Origin: Rhynochetos jubatus
Lineage: Eukaryota; Chordata; Aves; Eurypygiformes; Rhynochetidae
Assembly: GCA_027574665.1 (NCBI GenBank)
Contig: CM050649.1
Coordinates: 67,050,150-67,114,149 of the forward strand
Length of the DNA: 64,000 bases
Direction of reading: 5' to 3'
The notes beneath the pieces are model-generated. The model was given only the letters and a program-made list of their open reading frames with translations, searched no databases and was not told the origin of the DNA. Positions 25,501 through 38,060 of this stretch are shown here, in pieces (position 1 is the stretch's first letter; each line of letters starts with the position of its first letter). The position numbers and the translations under genes were made by a program.

Positions 25501-26678
25501 AGCTGTCCTCACATCAGAATTAGGACTGTTTTGCGGTAAACGTTAGCTAGAAAGAGCAGGGGTGAGCAAGGAAAACAGTGAGATCTGTTAATGTCACCTT
25601 GCACTTGCATATCCCTCTTTGGAAGTGTCTGTTAAAGGTCTTAGTGAGCTTTAATGGGAAATGGACAAGACAGTCAATGTACAAGTGTCACCTCCTTCAG
25701 TCTCTCTTCTTCCAATCCTTTACACCACAATAAAAGATCACCATTTTCTGTTGGCAATGTAAAAACTGCTTCCAGCTGTTGACTGAGAGGGTTGGGGTTT
25801 TTGGAACAGAACAGGGTAAGGGGAAAAAAAACCCTGTGAAAAGAACACAAGTAAAGAGTACCTTTGTTGTACGTTCAGGATTCAACCATTTCAGAAAGCA
25901 AGGAACTGAAGATGGGAGAGTGGTGTAGAGCAGCATTGCTACTTGCTTGTTCTGGTCTTAGGTGCTGCCCTGGACATCCATGGATGAAAGGAAGATAAGA
26001 TGGATCTCTGGTCTGAGCCAGTGCAGCTGTTGTTGTGGTGCTAGGTCTATGTGTGTGCAGGAAACATTTTGTAGCTATGAAACCTGTGGGGCAGGTAGTG
26101 CTGCCCAGATCTGTTTAGAGTAACTGGAAGCATGAACTGACAGCCACTAAGATAAACCAAACAGGCAGAGAGTCCCTATAGATTTAGGGCAAAAGAGTTC
26201 AAAACCAATTAAACTTGTATGGAAGTACTCGACACAGAGTACTCTGGTGCTGGCAGAATTGCTAGGCTATCGAACACTTCTTGTTGACGTGCTGCTTTAG
26301 AAGCCACTCCTCTGTAAGTCTAGGGCATGATTACCTAGAGCAGTAAACATTATCCACAGCTCAGCCCCCTGAGCCAACCTGGCTGCACGATGCACGCCAC
26401 ACCGCCGTACTCTAAAAGGTCAGTGGAGTTGGGACATGGTGGAGTGAGGAGGACCATGCCAGGAGGGACGATTCATGTCGAGTACAAGTAGCAGATGTGG
26501 GCGCTTATCTGAACTTTCAGACTTTCATCCATCTTAATCTTCTGATGCTTGAATTTGAAGCTATTTAATTTCTAACTTTGAGAAGGACCAGACATACAGA
26601 TCTGAGTACTAAGTCATATTCAGATCAACATAAACTATGATACTGTATTCATGTGTTTCAGAATACCACGGAATCTGA
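19025..26678 (+). CDS. NMS: Neuromedin S precursor, multi-exon
   Basis: Secreted neuropeptide precursor. NMS peptides act on the G-protein-coupled receptors NMUR1 and NMUR2 and in mammals work in the suprachiasmatic nucleus and in appetite control. Proposed coding exons are 19025-19091, 19203-19258, 19628-19678, 20762-20821, 23578-23613, 24057-24098, 25071-25101 and 26662-26678. All junctions are AG/GT and in phase, giving about 119 residues. Residues 1-23 are a hydrophobic signal peptide (LPWLLAACCLCALP). Next come GVPQPFSRY and QLALCFSQW, which resemble mammalian NMS GFPQPL and QLAYCLSQW. Exon 5 ends FTKK (processing site) and exon 6 encodes GTLGRPFFLFR. Exon 7 opens PRNGR, which completes FFLFRPRN-amide. 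Location between CHST10 and PDCL3 supports NMS rather than NMU. Exons for the mammalian FLFHYS-type and RRMKR segments were not found. The last exon is the weakest call. Confidence 0.85.
20762..20821 (+). CDS. NMS: NMS exon 4, NMU-like cysteine exon
   Basis: A 60-bp exon flanked by 'tttggttttgcag' and GTAAGG, phase 0 at both ends, translating to 20 residues with core TVLDLCYSLFNSMQ. Together with exon 3 (CFSQWMELSNQPQ) it aligns with the paired-cysteine region of neuromedin U precursors (a Cys, SQPQ, then a LEELC-type motif). As I recall it, human NMS passes directly from the QPK end of exon 3 to the segment containing FLFHYS and lacks this exon. This copy seems to keep an ancestral shared exon. 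Confidence 0.75.
20822..23577 (+). other. NMS intron 4, no further exon found
   Basis: A 2.76-kb intron where mammalian NMS would carry the exons for the FLFHYS-containing segment and for the HPL...RRMKR segment. I scanned acceptor-like sites (for example near 21542, 22023, 22327 and 22811), and none leads to a frame with KR-FLFHYS or RRMKR. Either these exons are lost or too divergent to read by eye. Confidence 0.55.
24057..24098 (+). CDS. NMS: NMS exon 6, N-terminal part of mature peptide
   Basis: A 42-bp exon between 'gtgttttattttacag' and GTATCT, encoding DSHGTLGRPFFLFR. The preceding exon ends in Lys-Lys, so prohormone convertase cleavage would release a peptide starting at this Asp. 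The mammalian counterpart is of the GRPFFLFR type, making this the strongest single piece of evidence for the gene. Confidence 0.93.
25071..25101 (+). CDS. NMS: NMS exon 7, PRN-Gly-Arg amidation signal
   Basis: A 31-bp exon after 'tgtttttcag', encoding PRNGRTIESS and ending in phase 1 at AGTG|GTAAGT. PRN completes the FRPRN pharmacophore. Gly is the amide donor and Arg the cleavage site. The short acidic tail resembles the mammalian RNIED tail. Confidence 0.9.
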
Positions 26679-26799
26679 AGTTCATGGGTTGATTTACCAG
26701 CTCGATGACTTGGTTTACATAAAGAAAAGAGACTTCCCATTGCACTGGTTGTCTATTATGTGACTCAGTTTTCTGGAGTTTGCTGTTCCATGTAATAAA
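26662..26799 (+). other. NMS: Candidate NMS terminal exon and poly(A) signal
   Basis: Acceptor 'catgtgtttcag' ends at 26661. Joining the phase-1 G of exon 7 gives codons EYHGI and a TGA stop at 26676-26678. A perfect AATAAA follows at 26794-26799, with a T/GT-rich stretch just after it. Correct phase, a short tail and a nearby poly(A) signal support this exon, but its five residues are too few for a homology argument. Confidence 0.5.
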
Positions 26800-26819
26800 T
26801 TTGCAATCAATGATTCTTG

Positions 26820-27699
26820 TTGTCCTTTTTTTATGGAAGCAGGTACTAGACTTCATTGGGCTATAACGTAGCATTCCTTGGTTCCAACTGTATTTGAAGG
26901 AAATACTGATTTCCAAATCAATAGTGCATTTTATAACATCTTCTTTAATAGAGTCATAACTTATAATCTTGCCCCTTTTTACTAGAGAATTTATTTTCCA
27001 GCCTTTCAGAATATACATCCAAACCACCACAATAAGATATTAAAATCATCATGGACATTTTAATGATTTAATTCTTATTCAAAATAACTAAGGGCTTGAG
27101 TGAGATAATTGATGAATCCAAAGCACTTTTTAAAAAGAGGAAGAAGTACTGCTGTTACATGTAGGCACAATTTAGTCAGATGGTGTAATTTTTTTTCTCA
27201 GCCTTGCCTTACTGGCTATCATAAAGCACAAATGAGTTGCTTATGAGAGATATTCTGTACATCTGCCCTGCTAGCTGAAATCATGCATTTAAACCTGTGG
27301 TGCAGCCAGTTGTGCTTACACTGTATAGTATGGAGGGATGTGTTTCAGTAGGTGGAGACATTTATGGACAGAAAACTTAAAGCATAGGAAAAGCTAGAGT
27401 TTAGGGATATTATATACACCAGGTTGGGATTCCTTAACAGTTTCTGACACCATTGGCTTCCTCAAGTCCTTCATTATCCCTGCTTCCCATCCTTGGCTAC
27501 TCATACCACGGTGTGGTACCATCTCAGCTATGCTGGCACAGCCGCATGTGAACTGGATTTGGGAACTCTTCTGTCTTCAAAAACAAACCCTGAGAAACCT
27601 CTGGGTGTTCTTTTTAGGGGTTTTGAACTGGATAAGTTTCCAATTTGGGCTGTATTAACAAAAGTTTGGCTGGTAGACAGAGGTGATGAGTTATTTGGT
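26820..27699. other. Non-coding DNA downstream of NMS
   Basis: AT-rich sequence without a supported gene. A 131-codon minus-strand frame (26635-27030) overlaps the NMS 3' end and is judged a chance frame. Confidence 0.5.
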
Positions 27700-28110
27700 G
27701 ATTGTCAGACCACATTAGGGTAGAGTCTCCATTTCTGGGCCCCACTATACAGGAAGGGCACAGACAAGCACAAGGGAACTCATGGAGGACCTCCAAGGTG
27801 GCAAAGGCTGGAGCGCTTGGCCTGTGAGAAGGTGCCGGGGAACTGAGCTGGTTCAGCCTGGAGGAGGGATGCCTTCAGGGGCACCTAACAGCCCCTCCAG
27901 TGCCTACGGGGGGTCATCAAGGAGACAGACAAGCTCCTCACAGAGTGGGGTGGTAGGACAAGTAGCAGCAGGCCTAAGTTGAAGGAAGAGAGGTGAGACA
28001 TCCAGGCAGTACAACAGGCTGTCCAGAGAGATTGTGCCATCCAGTCCTTGGAGGATTTCAAGACCAGAGTAGACAAAACCTGGTCTGAATTCCTGCTTGG
28101 GATCACACTA
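27700..28110 (+). mobile_element. Old, diverged CR1 LINE fragment
   Basis: Recognisable CR1 C-terminal landmarks in degraded form: 'gattgtcagaccacattaggg', 'tctgggccccactatacagg', 'gctggttcagcctggagga' and 'gtccttggaggatttcaagacc'. It is much more diverged than the other copies, lacks the terminal octamer repeat, and belongs to a third, older subfamily. Confidence 0.75.
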
Positions 28111-31100
28111 GAGAGCTCCTGAGGTTCAAGCCAGCCTCAGTTACTGTGTGACATGGGTACAGTAGTTTCATGCTACATATTTCAGGCTCTAACAGGGTCA
28201 AGCCCTGGCTGAATTGTAGCTCCTGTGCCTCCACCTGGGCAGAGGGTGCTGATGGGGTGGGAGGTCCCCGGGGAGGCTGTTCAGGGCAGTTGAGGCCTAT
28301 TTGTGCCCTCATGGCACACTGTTGCTGTTGTTCACTGTGTTGGCAAATCCCGTTGGAAGTGGTTAGCCCATGGAAAGACTACCAAAGGAATGCTGGCTCC
28401 TCTAGCTCCTCAAGTATTTGGAGCCAGCTGGGGTGCCCCTCTGGAAGAAACAGCTAAGCCAAATGCAAGTGGTGAGGATGCACTGTGGTAATGCAAATAA
28501 ATACGAGATAATGATACAAAAGCACAGCGATGGCACATCTGGCCTGTTTCATCTCAGAGGCCAAAGCTGGACGGTATCAGAGTTTTCTCCCTTTACCTTC
28601 CTGATTCTCTCTCCCTTCTTACTGGTGGGGAGTGAGCGAGCAGCTGTGTGGGGCTGAGCTGCCTAGTGAGGTTAAGCAGTGAGGTACAGAGAGCATGCTG
28701 TGCTCTCACAGTCAGTAATGGCTTCCTCCACCCACAACAGGTTTCCAGTATAATATCTATTTGGGCCTTGAAACTGGTTAAATAAGACTGATAAATAAGT
28801 GGTCATTTGCAGGTGAGGACCTAGCTTAGGTTCCTCAGCCATATTTCTGTAGTGACTGTGGCTCCTCTGGAAGATGCACAGGAGAGCTCTTGTTCACAGC
28901 TCAGTGGAAACCTTTGCTCCCTGGAGCCACACAAATGTTGGAATAGGAGAGATGAACAATATTGAAATGTTGCTTCATCCCTGGCCTGAAATTCCTTCTA
29001 AACATCCCACTGGAAAACCCACAGCAGAAATTGAGGGGCACAGACAACAGGTGACAGTAACAATTAGAAGCACAGAACAATTTCTGCAGCAAAAAGAGGT
29101 GAAAGCTCAGTTCCCGCTGTCAGCAAGAGAAGAGACAAAGAGTGACATGACAAGACATACAAAGTAATGAGTGTGTTTAGAGGAGTAAATCCAATGCTTA
29201 TCCTTTCTCTTGTAATAAAAAGGAGCGAGGAGGGAGACTCAATTACACTGAGAGGCAATGTATTTAAGCTGCAAAGGGGAACTTTTTCCCTGACACTTAA
29301 TCAACTCCTGGAACCAGTTGCCACAGTTTAGAGCATGTGGTTAGAGACAGCCCTCTCGGCTCTAGGGAAGGCAGGCACATTCAGGAGTGCACACCTTCAT
29401 GCCGCCTAACTTGCCTCGAGAACCACTTTAGGCTGGCCCAGGACCTCCTGCATTAAAAGCCTGGCCTGCTCGAGCTGGGCTCAGCAAGGCATTGCTCAGC
29501 AGAGCACACAGCAGGGACCTGGAAATGCTCTCGCCGGAGGGGGAGCGAATGCCCCTGGCCTCACACCGTGCTGCTCACCAGAGAGCCAGAGCATGACACA
29601 CAAGAGGAAAACCCTCCTGGGGCTTTACTTCACTCTCTCCAGTCCCTTCTTGCTTTGGTGCCTCAGACAGCCTCACTCCCTTCTTGGCCTCCACAGGGAA
29701 GAGCACACTTACTAAATCTCCAGGCGATGTCAAGCTGGGAGGGATGGCAAGCGCAGGAGGACAGAGTCAGCATTCCGAATGGTCTTGGCAAAGATACATC
29801 TGGAAAAAATACTTCTGGCTCGCTGAGGATGAGAGGAAGGTGTTACACATACAGAAGAATAATCAATTGCAGCTTTGCAGCAAAGGGGATGGGTAACTGT
29901 AGACAGTCCTATCACAGTGTTGTTGGGACCAACACAGAAATACGATGTGGGATGAATAAGAAGCTGCAGAGACTATGACATGGGAGCTGTCCCTGGTGAT
30001 TATAGGGAAGGCTTCATGCACAGAGTGGCACTGGGGAAGAAAGAGGGGGGACCAACAGGAGAGAGGCCAGCAGAGAGGAAAGGGGAGGTCAAGGAAAGTT
30101 GGTACCCTGAATGAAGTGGGGTTGGTTTGCAAGAAGGAAATTTTCAAGAGGGGAATGATAAAATGCTTCATTTTAAGCTCACCACTCCTGGCAGTATCCA
30201 CCATGCCCATGGATGGATACTGACAGGAGACATAAGCTTAAAATGAAGAAAGATTCACATTAAATCTGACTAGCAGGAGAATGAAGCACTGACTGATAGG
30301 CAGAGTCACCTTCTCTTGGTCATAAAAATTCTCTAGGGGGACCAACACCTCAATTAGGGTCTAAGTTACAGAAGCCCCATCTCTGAAATAATGGTGAGCA
30401 GCATTTCCTCTCTTCAGTGTAACACCACGGTGCAATGTTTATTCCTAATTATCTTTCATTTAATGAAAGATTAGTACCATTGTTTTGTTGAATATCTAGC
30501 ATACTTCAGATAGAAGTTTCTCTGGCTGCTTTTGGAGAAGTGGAAGATTCAGTCTTAGAGAGCCCAGCACTTATACTCTGCATACTTTTATCTCATGATA
30601 ACACGTGTCACACTAACAGTTGTGACACGTGGCACCTGACTCCCAGAGCTGCAGGGCAGCCCTGAGAAGGACACCATCTTTCCTTCTGGAATGCTTGTGT
30701 AAAATGAGAGAAGGCATCCCAGCATGGAAAGGGAAGCATATGGATTACAGAAAAAAATGGAAAATCCCATTTGTGACCTGCAGACTCAGACTGCACACAA
30801 ACTGCATTGCCTTTGACAATGCAACGAGAGGATTCAGATGACTGGCTATGAGGGCTGACCGACAGCACGTACGCAGGATATGAAATACCGTCTAGGAACT
30901 AAAACCACATCAGCTGACTGCTTGTCTCATCTTCACAATTCTCAGCAGGTAGTGAGACAGAAGTAGCTGCAGAAATTGCAAATCTACCTGCTGGAGATTT
31001 AAAACCATCTTTTAACATAGCCAGTTGGGCAGAAGACATGCAACTGCATGACAGGCTTCCAGCGTCCCGTTCCAGCTTTCCTAGTGCGTGTGAGGCTGCC

Positions 31101-34100
31101 GAATTAATTCCAGCTACAAGATGGATATGCTTATTATTCCAAATACAGCAACAGAACATTAATTTCTTTGCTGGGATCTTAGAGTTGAGCAGTGATTGCA
31201 GGATGTATACTGCTAGCCAGGATGGATGGTTCTGTGGAGATCTCTTTGGAGATTTGTCTTCCTTACCTGTTCCGGACAACTCACACATTGCAGTTGCAAC
31301 CCTTCTGCTTTATTGAACAGGGTAAAACCATATGTTTGACTGGCTGGACTGCATAAACTGTCTTACTCTATGCATCTATCACCCTGATAGATTTCTGCAC
31401 TGAACAACTAGAAGTAGCTGCCAAGTCTCCTCCACTCATTTCTGAATCTAATTTTTCCACAGTGCAGAAACAAAAATGTGACTGATCTTACAACTGGTTA
31501 TGATTCCCCATCTAAAATTCTGACATTTCTCTGGGGCAAAGAACCTTGTACACCAAACACCATCTATCTATTAGCCTTAAACCTGCTGAGAGATCAATGG
31601 AGAAAGTTTGAAGAACATTTGGCAAACTTGAAAGAAAAAGGGTTTTGAATACCTTTACCACAAAACTTCAGTGCCCAGGGGTTTCTACACAGCAGCTCAG
31701 ACAGTGCCTGCTGAACTACTGCAGGGGGGAGATACACACACCAAAGTACGTGCTCCTGGAGTATAGCTATCTAAACATCAACCAGCAAAAGACCTAAATA
31801 TGGACTAGAACTTCCAACAGAAAAGGCAGAACACACATGAACTGACCTCAGAGCACAAAGGACCAGCAAACACAAATGACTCATCAGTAAAGTAACAAAA
31901 TCCAGGAGTCTTATTCAGATTAGGACTGAGCTCATGTTTCCTCTCACAACCCAGAGTGAAAGGATGTGCCACAGGCACCCGGTCTGCTGGGCAGTGTGTC
32001 CTCTCCAGGGACTACACCAGAGACTCTGCTATGTAAATAAACACCAAAAATAGCTTTTGATTATAATTTGGTAGTCTTATACCACATCTTTTCCTTCATT
32101 TCCACAGCTGTGTCTAGCCTACATAATTCCACTGCCTATGTAAAACCTAAGATAACCCAAAGTCACTATTTTGTGACTTGCAATAGAGCACGCACTTGAC
32201 CTCCAAGAGGACAAGGATGTTTAGCATTGCAATATTGGGACCGGTCAGCAGAGGGCAAAGCCGGCATCAAGTTTGTGATGCTCAAAGCAGGGGGATGCTG
32301 GGCCCTACTGGGCCCTACCCTACTTTGCAGTGCAGCGGCCGCTGGTGTGCTGTGCTTGATCCACGTCTAACTCCAGTTCAGACCTTATGCATCCTTTGTG
32401 CTCACCTGGACAAGGCTCTCCGGGACCATAACTTGGGATGTTTCCTTTCTTTACAAGGAAAGCGAAGGTGCCAGAAGATGGCAGGATGATAAACACACAA
32501 ATCTGAGCGCAGAGTGAACGGCAAGCATTCTGCACAACTGAGACATCTATCAGCAACGTCGGTCTTCTAGACAGGTAAAAGAAGAGGAGCTTTTCCAGGC
32601 ATCACTTCATCTCTGTGCTTCCATCTGCCCACCAGCTTCATTGAATTGTGGAGCACCATGTACACGCATTTTCTAATGGGTGTTATTGAAAACATCCATT
32701 TTCCTTGACAGACAATTGTACCGTGTCACAACTGAGTTAGGAAAGTAATGTTACATCAAGATGAACATGTTTTGCAGCATCAGTAACAAGAGAGGTGCCG
32801 GAGGACCTGTGTTTCCAAATTTGTCATCGCTTTGCAGTGTCACGTACCAGCCTCAGCTACAGGTGACTAGATCTGAGCTGAAATCTTTAGCCTGGGATAG
32901 AAGTAGTGATGTGCAAAACAACCATGCAATTAATGTCTTGTTTTACCACAGTAAATGAGCGCTTCTGTGATCAACAGAACTAGAAAGTCATTTCTATTAG
33001 ATTTGTACTTCAAGGAGGATCTTCTGTATTGTATCTAATGACAGATATCTTTTAATTACCATTTCATTAGTATCATTTCATGCTGTGGCCCTTATTTCAG
33101 TCAGGGCACATGTTGGAGCTCGCTTTTACAGGGCTACTTATTTCGATGTAACTAGTAAGGATCAGCTTGTGGTTTTAGCTTTCCGTCATATTTGCCTAGC
33201 ACTGCTCAGCAGATGCAGAAGTTAATAGATGAGGACAGATGGATAAGCAAGCAAATGGTGTCCTGCCATAAATGTTGTTTCTTAGGAGGAGGCCAAAACC
33301 TGAAGGGAGTAAAGGCGGCTGAGCAGGGAGTGCCTAAAATGGGAAATTGGATGTCTGAGTTCTGTTTTCTGTCTTGATGTACAACGGTATCCCTACATTT
33401 CAGTGAACCACCTGAGGGCATGATTTCCATGCTTACCAAACACTTTGTTGAACAGGGGCTTACCTGTGGGTATGAAGCTAAGCACGTACACTAACAAGGT
33501 GGCACCTTTCCACCTGATTCAGCTTCCCCCTTTGTGAAACACGGGCATGGTTACTTAGCCTCAAAGTATTGATATGTTACCCAGTTCATGTCTGTTCGTA
33601 AATTCAAAATCCTCAAGGGCCTGTTAATCAACTTGGATACCACCCCAACCTTGCAAGGAAGCCAAATGTTGACGAGCTGGGTATTTGTCTGAATTTGTTC
33701 CCAATCTCTGTTTGGAATAAACAATGATGTTAATGAATAGACTAGTAGTACATGTGTTCACACAGTTTACCTTGTAATCAAATAAGAGAATGCATCCTTA
33801 CATTTAAATTTATCCTCAGATAAAAGCTGTTATTACATTAATGCATCATTATTTATCAGCATAATTAGCCCTACTCCAGTAAATGTTTTAAGTACTCCTC
33901 AGTGTACATTCTGCAAAACCAGGTGCCAAAAACCAGTTCTGCATTTGTCCCATTCAGACTGGTAACACCTCTAACAAAAAAACCCCCCAACATTCTTCTT
34001 GTGCTATCCCCAAGTATCTGAGTATCTATCGTTTCTGTGCTGATGTGCTGTAAGGCAGCAGTGAAGCAACGTAACTGTGTGTGTTTCCTCTTCAGCAGCA

Positions 34101-37100
34101 GACGTTTGATCTGTTGGTGGCCTCTGCCAGGGCTGGTACGAAGCTTAATGAGCTGCATTCACTTTTAACAAGTGCTGTGAAAGGAAGAATATGTCTGGAA
34201 AATACCAACAGTCCTGTTGAGTAGGTAATGGGACAGCAGGTATAAATGCACAGCCAGAAAGTACCCTGACATCCATCTTGCTTGACAACCTTTATAGCAT
34301 AAAGCAAAGAACATCACCCAGGAAGTCCTGCCACGTAGGGAATTATTTTTTGTTTTGCTTTATTCTATCATGAAATGCTACTTCACACCATAAATTTTGC
34401 ATTCACTTCCTGCTGATATTTATGCTATGTCTATTTTTACAGCATTTCCCTCTCCATTCTCTCTTTTCATAGTTTTTCAGCACAGTTTCTCCTGACAACA
34501 ACTTCTACTTTAGCCCTTCGTCCTCCAGTTGCCCTGGCACGGAATGTCCTGCTACGGACGAAGGAAGCCACGCATACGCTCTGAGGATGAACATGCTGTG
34601 AAACAGGCACCAGAACAAGTTGCCTTTGAGAGGAACTGTTGTTTGTTAATGTAGTGAAAGTAAGTTAAAGCCCTGAATGTAGAAGAGTCATTTTACTTTT
34701 TAAAATATTACAAAAATGATTATTAACAAAAAAAAAAGGATCCATGGAGGAAGAGAGATGGATTACAGAGGGTAGAAGTGGAGTAGACCCCTTCCTAGGT
34801 TCTTAGTAACTTGCATGCTCATTTCTACCATGGACCAGTACTGAATTTTGTATTCTGTGTTCAAAGAGAAAATACTGCTTCACCAGTTTCTGGGTCTTTT
34901 GCCATGATTGCAGATGAAGGAAGACTAGGTCTATCCAAAGAGAGAGTGATCTTCAAAAAGAAACAGCTTAAAGACATGAGGAGTCCCAATGCCCACATCT
35001 TTGAATTTCTCAGAAGAATGCTCCAATTGACAGTATTAAGTGATGGTGAAGCACTCACTTGTTTACAACGATATTATCCTACTGGGATAATAGCTGCCAT
35101 TGTTTTGCCATGGAAGACAGCTCCCTAGGCCCATCAGGAGGGCACAAGGGAAGTGCCCAGCCCAAAGCGGGTCATGATCCACATCTCATAACAGTTTCAC
35201 AGCAGTGTATCTCCACCAGTCCAAACAGATTTAAACCTAAGTCATGATGAGAATCGGATCCGTGCAATAATATGTATAAAGAAGCTCCCAGACTGGTAAA
35301 TAAGAAGCACATTGAGGCAAGCTTCCTAGGTCTACTACTGAATGGTGTCCCAGTAAGCAGGGTACATGTCCAGGGTACCCTATACATGTTGTGTCCCAAG
35401 TATATTATCTGATATATTATAATGACCCAGATAGAGATCAATAAGGGAAAAGTGAATCTGAAATAAGTAAGGATGTTAAAACTTGGGAAGGGAGAAGGAC
35501 CAGTATATGTGACAGATGCTTAATGTTTCCTCAGCAGAGACATGGGCTATGTTTGAGTTCCTTTACAGCAGCAAGCACCTTCCTTGGTGAATTCAGCTAG
35601 TGAAGTATGATTTAAGCCTCATCAAGTCACTGCATGATGTTTGAATGGAGAAGCTAATTAAAAAAGAAATTTAAAAAAAAAAAATCTGTTTCCTAGTTCA
35701 AGCAGGAACCTTCACTGTCTTCTGGGCATGTTTGAGACTCAGCACTATCTGAGTTTCAAAAGGAAAAGTCAGCCAAGTGCTGTGACAGCTTGACACAGCC
35801 CCTCACTGTTTTGCCATTAATTCCAGCTTAACCAGTGCCCTGGATTCAGTTCATGCTACCAGGAGAAAGAGCCAAGTTTCTCCCCAACCTAGATGAAGGA
35901 CAGCTATTTTCAGGCTACTAACTTGCACTTCTCTTGCATTCTGCAGTACACAAAGTAGGCCTGTTGACTGTCTTTTATCACTACACGGCATGATACCTAG
36001 AAGTGTATTCATGGGCTGAGAACAACTGGTATAACACAGCTTCAGTCAGAAAGAGACCTTTGAAATTGCCATGGTGTTTCACAGTTACAGCCCACACCAC
36101 AGGGGCATCAAAAGCAGCCTCTGCTTCAGTGGCTCCAGCAGTCATCCCACCCTCGGTCTCTTCTTCCTGCCCCCATGGGAACTTTTCAAGTTGTGCCAGA
36201 ACCCCTGTGAAGGGCAGGCTTTTGCTTCAAGAAGCAGAAGAGAAGTAGTTTAACACCTGAACGCAGCAGCAGCCTGGCTCACAGTGGTGCAGCATGGCAG
36301 GAGCTGCACAAGCCCATGCTGATGCAGGGACACACATGCTGCAGGCAGCTGGCCCAGGCTGGCCAGGAGCCAACACAGCATGAAACATCACCACCAGCCT
36401 GACAGGGGAACAGGGGACTGTTTTTCTTCAAGCACAGCTCATACAGTTAGTGTTGATTTGCACTGCTGTAGGAAAGCACCCAGTGGCCCCCTAAGGAACT
36501 GCCATTGCTTTCCAAGACAAAGGGCTTGGTTTACGACAGGTCAGCAGCATTTCACCCTCTAGATCTCTAGCCAAGGGTCACCACATTCACAGTAAGAGAT
36601 GGCTGCCCCCAGTACCTGCACTACACAGCATTTATCTCCATTGCTCTAGCAGTCAGTTATCTAACGGACTCTTTTCACTTCACCTTCTCACAGCTTGGCC
36701 TCTAGTAGGTGTTTGCAGCTTACACACATGGCAGAGGTCTTGCCTACAGAAGAGTCCTCTGACTGCAGTCCTTCAATGTCTCATACCTGGCATCTTGCCC
36801 TTCATTTAAACTCTCTAGGGGCAAGCTCACTGCACCCAGTTTTTCAGAAGGTCTCAATTTTCACAAGGCCAGAAAACCAGGGAGATACTTGATTGCACTA
36901 AAGAAAGCAGTAGCACAATATAGATTACTATGGGGCAGACATGGGAAACAGAAGCTCACAAGCCATGGGCTAGTAGGGTCAATCTCGAGGTGGTTCTCTA
37001 AAAAATAAAACCCTCTTGTTTGGTTAGATTAACATATCTGACCCTGGTAGACACTAGGGCTTTCCTGTTATGTGCTATGAACAGAGCAATTCAAACACCA

Positions 37101-37846
37101 AATAGTACCATTATAAGGCTCTCTAGTGGCATCCTGCTGGTGAAGCTGTTAAACAACATCTGCAGCACAGTGAACAGATTAATACTAGCGTGCATCCACC
37201 ACAACGTTGCAATCCAGAGTGGAAAGTCTAATAGTGCTTAGGTAGCCTTTCAAGCTGGTTAAGTGAAAGACAAGAGCTTTGGAAGGTCCTGGAAAAGGCC
37301 ACTTCACACACAGGTTTCCTTGATCTGGATCAAGCAGATTCTCAGTACCAGAGAGGTACTGAGAAATTGTATTTGGATTAATTCTTATGAAGAGTTTCTA
37401 GAAGATCTTTAAGGCTCACCACCAAAAAGGTTTATATACTGTCTGTAGAAGACTCTTTTGCTTGCACTCCATCACAATTCCAACACCATCTTCGGACCAA
37501 GGTATGTGCAGTGACAGCCTGAAGTTACAGCACAGTCCTACCTCTGTATCCAATTGTTAGATTCATCAGCTTTATCATTATAGGGCAGTCCAGTTTAAGT
37601 TTCTCAGGTGCATCTACTAACCCTGATCAGTTAACTGTGCCCATGATGAGGTCTGAGACAGTCAGATGAAGTAGACTTCTACACATACTGAATAAGGAGA
37701 TTCCAGCCATGCACACAGAGACACAAGCTTTAAAGACCATAGAGCAGGTTTCGTTAGATAACTGCACTGCCAACAAAAACCTGTACCTGTTCGGTGCAGC
37801 AAGTATTTTCCAGGTGGGAGTAAGATGGATGCGAGTCCTTTACACA
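28111..37846. other. Non-coding intergenic DNA
   Basis: Nearly 10 kb without a supported gene, RNA gene or clear mobile element. Open frames here (up to 136 codons) lack codon structure or domain similarity. Short A-runs occur near 34728 and 35671. A decayed ancient repeat may lie around 29.2-29.4 kb, but it could not be assigned. Confidence 0.5.
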
Positions 37847-37856
37847 TTTATTTATT
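37847..37856 (-). terminator. Candidate poly(A) signal of H2A variant 1
   Basis: On the minus strand this reads AATAAATAAA, two overlapping AATAAA signals about 205 bp after the stop codon of the H2A gene at 38061-38474. A polyadenylated end is expected for a replacement-type variant. Confidence 0.55.
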
Positions 37857-38060
37857 CATAGAAATGGTCTGTTGACTTTAAATGGAAGGACATAGCTAGG
37901 GAAACCTAACTACCAATCCTGCCTTTAGCAGCTTTCCAGACGTGCACAGGTGAACACATACACACACAAATTTACACCAGAAATACCAACCAGAATGAAA
38001 AAACAAGCTGGGGAGAAAGCCAGCATTACCACCACCACAAGGTCAGGATCCTGGTAGCAG

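Noticed and set aside
26635-27030. 131-codon minus-strand open frame antisense to the NMS 3' end
   Set aside because: Length is within chance expectation for a 64-kb AT-rich window, and it has no family resemblance, start context or splice support.
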